Notes under the pieces: model-generated
What the model saw: only the letters and a program-made list of their open reading frames with translations
What the model was told of the DNA's origin: nothing
Databases searched by the model: none
Shown: in pieces, positions 57,774 to 64,000 of the stretch
Layout of the letters: every line of letters starts with the position of its first letter
How positions within the stretch are numbered: position 1 is the first letter of the stretch
Made by a program: the position numbers and the translations under genes
Source of the DNA: Amorphophallus konjac
Lineage: Eukaryota; Streptophyta; Magnoliopsida; Alismatales; Araceae
DNA length: 64,000 nucleotides
Direction: 5' to 3'
Assembly: GCA_022559845.1 (NCBI GenBank)
Contig: CM040128.1
Location: 266,916,698 to 266,980,697 of the forward strand

Positions 57774-57850
57774 GGCACCCACGTGTGCCCTTTCCCCATC
57801 GGCACCCACGTGTGCCCTTTCCCCTTACGCACCCACGTGTGCCCTTTCCC
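57774..57850 (+). repeat. Three 27-bp repeats with a CACGTG core
   Basis: GCACCCACGTGTGCCCTTTCC three times, separated by ATCG or TTAC. The unit is nearly self-complementary around CACGTG. Confidence 0.85.
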
Positions 57851-57984
57851 TTTAGGTACCTACGGTACCCCTCCTTTGTGCCCCACGGGCACCCTCGCTT
57901 GTGCACCTTGCACACTCCCCGGGATCAGCCAGTTTGTGATTGCGTATTTCCTAAATTCACGTCTCAGCCAGAGGTGCCTTTTCT

Positions 57985-58290
57985 TTTAACGCCTTCATCC
58001 AGGGTGTTTTATTACTGTGTTACGTCTTCTGTCAAGACGTCTTTCATCATTTTACTGCTTTTATCACGCTGCCTGTGAATTCACGCCCTGCCCCAGGGCG
58101 TTCTCTTATTGCATAGCGCCTCACCTCAAGGCGCTTTTTTAGATTTGACGCCCTCACTCAGAGGCGTCCTTTTCAGATTTCGCGCCTCAATCAGAGGCGT
58201 TTCTTTGTTTCTCGCTGCCGGCTCATAGCCTCACGCAGTGATTCACGACAGTGACACTGTCGTTGCTTTGATTGATAGCGACCTGCCCCA
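57985..58290 (+). repeat. ACGCC..GGCGT mini-palindrome array in the Ogre-like leader
   Basis: At least seven: ACGTCTTCTGTCAAGACGT, ACGCCCTGCCCCAGGGCGT (perfect 8-bp stem), GCGCCTCACCTCAAGGCGC, ACGCCCTCACTCAGAGGCGT, GCGCCTCAATCAGAGGCGT, CGACCTGCCCCAGGTCG and a weaker ACGCCTTCATCCAGGGTGT. Spacers are T-rich, 10-25 bp. Confidence 0.85.
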
Positions 58291-58475
58291 GGTCGTCTCT
58301 TTACTGCGTTTTACAGAATCCTGCTTCCTGTTGCTGTCTGTGATAGTTTGTTTGGTTATATCATTGCTTGCCTATATTGCTGTGATCTTATCATCTTATT
58401 TTGCATATTGTGGCATTTGGTTGAGAGACCTCCTCTCTCTACACTAGGACTCCACACACCTCTCTTGGAATCGGG

Positions 58476-58590
58476 ACGACCCTCCATTGAGCATTCCGTC
58501 TCTTTGGACCGGAAATCCCTTTTCCAAGACCTCCGTAAGTCCCCGCACCCGTGGATTCCCTCACGGACGCCGGGCTGGTTGTACCCTTGA
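58476..58590 (+). promoter_or_regulatory. Leader hairpin module with GATTCCC loop, Ogre-like element
   Basis: CTCCATTGAGCA, CTTTGGACC, GACCTCCGTAAG, stem CCGTG (58549-58553), loop GATTCCCT, stem CACGG (58562-58566), then GCTGGTTGTACC. It ends about 270 bp before the gag ATG. Clearly the same module as in the Tekay LTR, but with a different stem. Confidence 0.7.
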
Positions 58591-58859
58591 AGTACCCGGA
58601 GTATAGAGAACCTATCGTTAGTGAGGAGAGAGAAAGAATCTAGTTGACCCGGAGGTTACACTTGGATCAACTAGGTTTCACATTGCAAACAGAAGTGAAC
58701 TATTCAACAATTTAATCCACTCTAATCTCAAGCATAACACTAAAACCTTGCGTTCATCTCAACTTGGTTGCATAAACTTGTTTGGGTTGATTTGACTCGT
58801 TTGGATTGAGTGGTTGTTTGTTTGATAGTGCCTTTATAAAGCTGTCTCTCCTCTTAAAC

Positions 58860-61646
58860 ATGAAACTCCGTTCAGGTAAGATCGTCAACATGGCAGGCTA
58901 CGGGTATTCTTATGATGATGAGGATGAGAATGTTTTTGGTCAATATGAGACCCCCCTCCAGGATTCCATCTATTATGAGGGAAATTACCCTCCTCCTCAG
59001 TCCCATCATCCTCAAATCCATGTGGTTGATACCACTCCTCAAGAGGGTGTGCCCTCTTCTCAAACTTTACCCTCCAACACCTCAGGGAATTCTCCTCCAT
59101 CCCTCAATGTCACAGATTTAATTAATGCTTTATCTCAGTTAGACGATTCCCAGCGGCAGGCTATTCAGGCCGCTTTGAAAGGGAAGTCTGTTCCCTCTTC
59201 ATCCTCCAATCCCCCTCCGGCCGAGAGTGGCCATCACCTCACTAATGACCAGGCGGTCTTGCATAAACCTCCTTCCCGTCCACCAACGCCCGGTGCGGCC
59301 ATGCCGGCCCAACAGGCGAGTCATTCTGCGGTTAGGCACCAATTTCTCCAACCTCCCCGAATTTTACGGACGCCTATACCGCATTCTTTTATTCAAAATC
59401 CGGCCCCAGTCGAGTCCGACACTAATGTTCTATTGCTTCAGAAGTTGGCAAGCATGGAAGAGCAATTAAAGAAGGTCACCACGGCTAAGAATGCCCCGGA
59501 AATTTCACTCCCTACATTGCCCGTCTTCCACTTACCACCATCTGAAATGCCGAACTTCCGGCGATATAATGGGACTGGTAATCCTTTTATTCATCTAAAG
59601 GATTTTATGTACGAGACCTCCTTCTGGCAAGACAACAAGGCCTCTTTGGCCTATTTATTCAGGAGATCTCTGGAGGGGCCAGCCCTTGAATGGTTTTATT
59701 CACTGGATTCCGCTGATGCCGGCGACTTCGATGTTGTTCAGAGGAAGTTCTTGCAAAAATACAGAGACCGGGTCGGACCATCCCTTTCGCTCACAGATCT
59801 GGTCGCGGAAAAGATGAAGCCCGAGGAGGACTTCATAATGTTTGCTGATAGATGGCGGTCTATGGCCGAAAAGTTGAAAGATACACTGTCCGAACCGGAA
59901 CAAGTCAAGATGATTATCTCCAATGCCACTCCTCAGTTCCGGCACATACTGGCCATGAACCGGTTAACCACCATGGAGGAGCTCTATGAAAGGGCTCGCT
60001 ATATTCAGACACAGATGAAGGACTCGCCCATTATGGGCATGTTTGAGCCGAAGCCACGGCTATTCAAGAAAGCCACCAATGTCAACAACAGCGGGCCCAC
60101 GACTGAGGGCACCATTGCAAATGAGCAGGTTGGTGTAGTTGGCCACCCACACCACCAAGCTAACCCACGACCGAACCCACTTCCACCACAAAACCCCCAT
60201 TTCAACTCCCCTCCACAACGCCAATTCGCACCCCAACATTCCTTTGCTTCACCGCCAAACCAAGCGCCCCGCGCTAACCCTCCAACCCCGCAACAGTACC
60301 ACCAGGTACCACCCCCTGCCAACTATGGCCAACAACAACAACGGAGACCACCACTTGGCCCCAAAAGGGACCACTATCCTCCATTACCAGAAAGTCTCCC
60401 GGATATTTTCAACGCTTTAATGGCCGCCAATTTGCTCATATTACCAAGGGAAAGAACAGCGTGGCCCGCTAATGTTGACACATCCCGTTACTGCGCTTTC
60501 CATCGCGCACCTGGTCACAACCTTGATCGTTGCTTCCACTTCAGAGATTACATTTATGATCTAAATGACCAGGGTGACATCAATTGGGATGAGATGAGAC
60601 AATTCATCACCACCATGAAAGAAAGAAGGGCTCCTCGGCAGCAACAAGCTCAGCAGCCACAGCAACCAGCTCCACAGCAGCAGCAACAAGCTCCAGCACC
60701 TCAGCACGATATGGGCATCGTCCACAATCCACTGCCGGAGCACCCGCCGAACCAGAACGTGAACCCTTTCACGTCTCTCTACGAAGTGGAGAGAGGGCAG
60801 GGATGGCACGAAGAGAACGCCTCTGTCGGGGCATTTAACCACAATCAAAACCAACCTCCGCGCCTCTTGCGCACCCCTACTCCTTCTCCTACCCCTCAAT
60901 CGGGCCGATCCCTTCTGCGCACCGTTAACCCACCTACCTCCGCCTATTCTCCGACCTTGCCGGTCCGCCCCCTTCTTACACGTATACCATCTCCACAGCC
61001 TACGCCACCACAAAACCCATCCACCACCAACCCTTCACCATTGCCATCTAGGCCACTCCTTACCCGCCCATCACCAACGCCCACTGCACCCGCCATCACT
61101 ACTCCTTTGCCGGCAAGGATCCCTCCACCCTCAGTACCACCACCTTTTGTGCCTCGGTCTCTTCTTATTCCACCCCCCACCAATTCCCCCCGCATTCGGG
61201 TATCCCTTTCTACTCCTACGCCTCCTACAGGGGCATCTCCATTGAATTCTTCATCAACACCCCCCGTGGGGGCTCCTTCTTCAAACACCCCTCCACCACT
61301 TCTTAACGCCAACACACCTTCTTCTTCTTCCAGTACTCCTCCCATACTTGCCCCGACAGAGGCGCTACAAGGCGTGGCACCGCTCCGCAGTGGACGGATT
61401 TTTCACCGTATTTTTCCACAAAGAGAGCTAGAGCCCGTACAGGGGCCGCAAGAGCAAGAACAAGAGCAAGGGTCCGTGCCCGGCACCGAATATGATTTGT
61501 TAAAGCATTTGGACCGGACTCCAGCAAGAATTTCAATCCTGGAGTTGATCAAACGGTCCACCACTCATCAGCTAGCATTGAAAGAGTATCTGCAGAAAGT
61601 GATGGTCAATGAGGACATTCCAGTTGAGCAGATAGTCACGTTTTGA
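58860..61646 (+). CDS. Gag of the second Ogre-like element
   Basis: 928 codons, intact. ATG at 58860 (MKLRSGKIVNMAGY); the open frame extends a further 18 codons upstream without an ATG. The Retrotrans_gag core is at about 59640-59990 (LFRRSLEGPALEWFYSL, EKMKPEEDFIMFADRWRSM, NATPQFRHIL). A CHHC-type motif CAFHRAPGHNLDRC lies at 60494-60536. A long Pro/Gln/Thr-rich low-complexity region follows (60620-61370). The C-terminal RISILELIKRSTTHQLALKEYL is the segment that usually precedes protease in Ogre/Tat elements. It would form the particle core and bind RNA. Confidence 0.88.
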   Translation: MKLRSGKIVNMAGYGYSYDDEDENVFGQYETPLQDSIYYEGNYPPPQSHHPQIHVVDTTPQEGVPSSQTLPSNTSGNSPPSLNVTDLINALSQLDDSQRQAIQAALKGKSVPSSSSNPPPAESGHHLTNDQAVLHKPPSRPPTPGAAMPAQQASHSAVRHQFLQPPRILRTPIPHSFIQNPAPVESDTNVLLLQKLASMEEQLKKVTTAKNAPEISLPTLPVFHLPPSEMPNFRRYNGTGNPFIHLKDFMYETSFWQDNKASLAYLFRRSLEGPALEWFYSLDSADAGDFDVVQRKFLQKYRDRVGPSLSLTDLVAEKMKPEEDFIMFADRWRSMAEKLKDTLSEPEQVKMIISNATPQFRHILAMNRLTTMEELYERARYIQTQMKDSPIMGMFEPKPRLFKKATNVNNSGPTTEGTIANEQVGVVGHPHHQANPRPNPLPPQNPHFNSPPQRQFAPQHSFASPPNQAPRANPPTPQQYHQVPPPANYGQQQQRRPPLGPKRDHYPPLPESLPDIFNALMAANLLILPRERTAWPANVDTSRYCAFHRAPGHNLDRCFHFRDYIYDLNDQGDINWDEMRQFITTMKERRAPRQQQAQQPQQPAPQQQQQAPAPQHDMGIVHNPLPEHPPNQNVNPFTSLYEVERGQGWHEENASVGAFNHNQNQPPRLLRTPTPSPTPQSGRSLLRTVNPPTSAYSPTLPVRPLLTRIPSPQPTPPQNPSTTNPSPLPSRPLLTRPSPTPTAPAITTPLPARIPPPSVPPPFVPRSLLIPPPTNSPRIRVSLSTPTPPTGASPLNSSSTPPVGAPSSNTPPPLLNANTPSSSSSTPPILAPTEALQGVAPLRSGRIFHRIFPQRELEPVQGPQEQEQEQGSVPGTEYDLLKHLDRTPARISILELIKRSTTHQLALKEYLQKVMVNEDIPVEQIVTF

Positions 61647-63301
61647 CGCCCGCTAGCAGCCAGCCGGCGATTACTTTTCATGAACATGAGTTGGCACCAC
61701 TCCCAGCAAGAAAATATGCTCTGTGCATCACAGTTGATATCAACAAGGTGGCTGTCAAGCAATGTCTGGTGGACACTGGGGCATCCATCAATGTCTTGCC
61801 ACCTAGCACTCTGAAATTGTGTGGTATTCCAGAGAGCCAAATTCGGCCGTCCACCATCACAGTCACTGCATATGATAACACGAAGAAGCCTCCTCTAGGC
61901 ATGATTACTTTAAAGGTGAGTTTGGGTCCTGCCGCCATTACAGCAGATTTCCACATTCTGGACATGGATCCAACATTTAATGGCATTTTGGGACGCCCCT
62001 ACATTCAACAGCTCGATGCGGTGCCCTCGACAAATCACCAATGCCTTAAATTTCCACACAAGGGCCGCATTATTAAAGTCACCAGTATGCCAATTTTGCC
62101 AGAAGAGGATATTCACGTAGCTTCATCAGTTCCTTCTATATGGCCTGCCAATAAGCCACTATTATCTGTGCTGGACGTCCCTTGTCCACAGCCAACGCCA
62201 TCTAAAACTGTCACAACAGTTGCTATGACACCCCTGCCTTCCAAGGGGAAAAAGAAGAAAAATATGATGAATACCTCCGGCTGGAACATTTTAATGAAAA
62301 TGGGGTATCAAAGTGGCAAAGGCCTGGGTATCAAACTCCAAGGCAGGACTAGGCCCGTTAAACCTCAGAAGCTGATTGCACGAGGCGGCCTAGGTTATAA
62401 AGGGCCATGCAAAAATGAAGATGAACCATGGGCATTTATGACATCCACTCTGAAGACAGATCGCCAGCCGCTTACTTGGACACTGAAGACACATTTTGTC
62501 ACAGGTGGCTTTCAAAATAATGAGCAAACTACCATAATTACTTCCATATTAGACTGTCAAGATGTTCATGCTAGACAGTTTGCTCGTCATATTGCCCCGC
62601 TGGCCACATATAAAGCTCTGGAGTCTTTAAGGCCTAACAAGAGAAGGAAGATGGATGATCCAGAATGTGACTGGTATAGGTGGTTTGACATGAATGATAT
62701 CACTATTTCCTTGAGCCGCCTTTTCATGCCGACTGATCCAGAATGGCCGCCATTAATACACCAATTGATTGAAATGCCAGCTGCAATTACAGACAAGAGG
62801 CAGCTGCTGAGTGACTACACTGATACTGGAGAGCCGGATGTTCCGTTTGAAGAAGGTTTTACTGTGGACAGGCTGTGGGCCGGCCTCTTTTCTCTCACTT
62901 CCATGCATCCATCTGTGCTTACTTCTCTATATTCCCATTGGTTTGGTCACGTCCCAAGACCGCCTCCGATTATAATCAATTTGTCTCCAGATTCATTCCA
63001 AGTTGCTCTCACAATCCCCCCCTCGCTCCTCGAGCGATTTTCTGAACTCTCCATCACGCCCCCGCGCGGGCCGTCACTGATTAAATCTTTCTCCGATCTT
63101 GCAATTTCCACTCCTCCCGCTATTCTCCCCACACATTGCTTTCTTCTTGAAAAAGAAAAGAAAAATAAAGAAAAAGATAAAAATGAAAAAAAAACGTCAA
63201 ATTTCCAACTTTCCAATCCTCCATCTCCGTTGAGGAGACTTCTTATCTCTTTCCCGAGTGTGTCCCGACCCAGGGGCCGCTCCTTCAAGATTCATTGCTA
63301 G
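61643..63301 (+). CDS. Protease with G-patch domain and unknown extension, Ogre-like element
   Basis: The open frame overlaps the gag stop by 4 bp in the -1 frame. The retropepsin-like protease has CLVDTGASINVLP (Asp codon 61772) and NGILGRPYI. After a linker, a G-patch (GWNILMKMGYQSGKGLG ... LIARGGLGYKGP, about 62280-62405) suggests nucleic-acid binding. The remaining 300 codons (RWFDMNDITISLSRLF, GFTVDRLWAGLFSL, SLYSHWFGHVPRPPP) match nothing I recognise and end in a Lys/Glu-rich and then basic tail. No ATG is needed if it is expressed by frameshift from gag; the first in-frame ATG is late. RT follows in other frames. Confidence 0.82.
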   Translation: MTPASSQPAITFHEHELAPLPARKYALCITVDINKVAVKQCLVDTGASINVLPPSTLKLCGIPESQIRPSTITVTAYDNTKKPPLGMITLKVSLGPAAITADFHILDMDPTFNGILGRPYIQQLDAVPSTNHQCLKFPHKGRIIKVTSMPILPEEDIHVASSVPSIWPANKPLLSVLDVPCPQPTPSKTVTTVAMTPLPSKGKKKKNMMNTSGWNILMKMGYQSGKGLGIKLQGRTRPVKPQKLIARGGLGYKGPCKNEDEPWAFMTSTLKTDRQPLTWTLKTHFVTGGFQNNEQTTIITSILDCQDVHARQFARHIAPLATYKALESLRPNKRRKMDDPECDWYRWFDMNDITISLSRLFMPTDPEWPPLIHQLIEMPAAITDKRQLLSDYTDTGEPDVPFEEGFTVDRLWAGLFSLTSMHPSVLTSLYSHWFGHVPRPPPIIINLSPDSFQVALTIPPSLLERFSELSITPPRGPSLIKSFSDLAISTPPAILPTHCFLLEKEKKNKEKDKNEKKTSNFQLSNPPSPLRRLLISFPSVSRPRGRSFKIHC

Positions 63302-63699
63302 ATCTTTTCTCCCCCTCCGGTGAGGGGCCCTCATCTGTATCACCTCCTGTATCCGCTTTTTCACTTCCTCCCCTTCCTCCTTCTGATCAAGCTAATTGCT
63401 CCTCCTCTTCTTCTGCTAACACTAAGATTCAAGGGGTAGATTCACATAAGAAGTCCAAGGGTAAGCAGATTCCCCATAGGTTTCTGTTAGAGTTAGCTAT
63501 TAGATGTCAGGCTTGCTTAGCCATCCCCGAATTTATAGAGAACCCGATCATCCTGCCAGAGTTAGAATATGAGGATGCTGTTGTCTCTTATGAGGGTTTG
63601 GGTGTCTATGAAATCATGAATGACGAGGACCCTATTGAAGAGGGGGACGAAAGTTATGAAGAATATGAGGACGAGGCTGATGCTTTGCCAGTGGCATGA
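63295..63699 (+). CDS. Acidic linker ORF before RT, Ogre-like element
   Basis: 134 codons, open in the +1 frame relative to the end of the preceding ORF. The N-terminal half is Ser/Pro-rich and the C-terminal half very acidic (EEGDESYEEYEDEADALP). No family recognised. In Ogre elements an intron is known between protease and RT; the frame changes here (frame 2, 1, 0) could reflect such splicing or decay. Confidence 0.45.
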   Translation: MLDLFSPSGEGPSSVSPPVSAFSLPPLPPSDQANCSSSSSANTKIQGVDSHKKSKGKQIPHRFLLELAIRCQACLAIPEFIENPIILPELEYEDAVVSYEGLGVYEIMNDEDPIEEGDESYEEYEDEADALPVA

Positions 63700-64000
63700 G
63701 AAGATTTGACGAACCATCAGCCTCTGTAGAAGAGCCTACCAAAGAAATTAATTTGGGTACCGAGGAAGACCCTAGGATTGTCCTCATAAGCAAGAATTTA
63801 CCGCCCTCCGAAGAGGAGGCGCTCGTTTCAGTGCTGCAAGAATACAAGGACACGTTTGCATGGAGTTATGAAGATATGCCTGGTTTAGACCCTGCGCTCG
63901 TTGAACACCGCCTTACACTTAAGCCAGGGTCTGTCCGGTCAAGCAACGGTTGAGGCGTTTCCACCCTAATATGGCTTAAAGATGAAAGAAGAGGTCGACA
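63696..64000 (+). pseudogene. Start of reverse transcriptase, Ogre-like element (cut by window)
   Basis: EINLGTEEDPRIVLI, LQEYKDTFAWSYEDMPGLDP and VEHRLTL are the N-terminal RT extension of Ogre/Tat elements. An indel at about 63930 puts the continuing VKQRLRRFHP in another frame and a further break lies at about 63978, so this copy is probably defective. The sequence leaves the window before the palm motifs. Confidence 0.8.

Noticed and set aside
60561..61345. Minus-strand frames opposite the Ogre-like gag
   Set aside because: They are complements of the proline-rich Gag region, with no recognisable domain.
61303..63301. Host gene with aspartic protease and G-patch
   Set aside because: The frame abuts a retrotransposon gag and is followed by an Ogre/Tat RT N-terminus, so it belongs to the element.

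Overview
This window is repeat-rich nuclear DNA of a flowering plant with a large genome. No host gene is visible. Almost every base can be assigned to nested LTR retrotransposons, recognised from LTR pairs, 5-bp target-site duplications (TSDs), primer-binding sites (PBS), polypurine tracts (PPT) and Gag/Pol domains. The lineages (Tat with an antisense ORF, Ogre-like, Tekay chromovirus, Sirevirus/Maximus) are angiosperm types. The sequence does not fix the species.

Layout. (1) 1-28844, minus strand: an old Tat/Retand-type Ty3/gypsy element whose 3' LTR runs off the left edge. It carries gag-PR-RT-RNaseH-aRNaseH-IN (18625 down to 10697), a 52-bp tandem array after pol, and a separate plus-strand antisense ORF (6084-8353). 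Three later insertions split it: solo LTR A (409-5984, TSD TACCC), solo LTR B of the same family (11104-13682, TSD GCGAG, inside integrase), and a pol-less Sirevirus-like copia element (18816-28152, TSD CCCTC, inside the 5' LTR). (2) 28845-34103, continuing at 56249: a decayed Ogre-like plus-strand element with PBS, leader and gag. (3) 34104-56243, plus strand: a Tekay chromovirus, TSD CTCAG, inserted into that gag. Its 5' LTR is split by a complete Maximus/SIRE copia element on the minus strand (35231-46882, TSD AACCA). The unsplit 3' LTR gives the empty site. (4) About 56400-64000, plus strand: a second, better preserved Ogre-like element with leader, intact gag ORF, protease plus G-patch ORF and the first residues of RT, cut by the right edge.

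How the parts relate. The insertion order can be read directly: Ogre-like gag, then Tekay, then Maximus; and Tat, then solo LTRs and the pol-less copia. Both younger autonomous elements keep one open frame interrupted by five stops each, most of them readable as single C-to-T or G-to-A changes, which fits silencing by cytosine methylation.

The most unusual content is non-coding. LTRs and leaders of unrelated lineages are packed with short degenerate words at irregular spacing, and some words or structures cross lineage boundaries: (i) a leader hairpin with loop GATTCCC and a stem that changes in a compensatory way among Tekay and two Ogre-like elements; (ii) arrays of ACGCC...GGCGT mini-palindromes in Tekay LTRs and Ogre-like LTR/leaders; (iii) the word AAGTCTRTACA in sense orientation in a gypsy-type solo LTR and in a copia LTR. 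These look like a shared, apparently undescribed layer of cis-signals moving among plant retrotransposons. All counts given are by eye.
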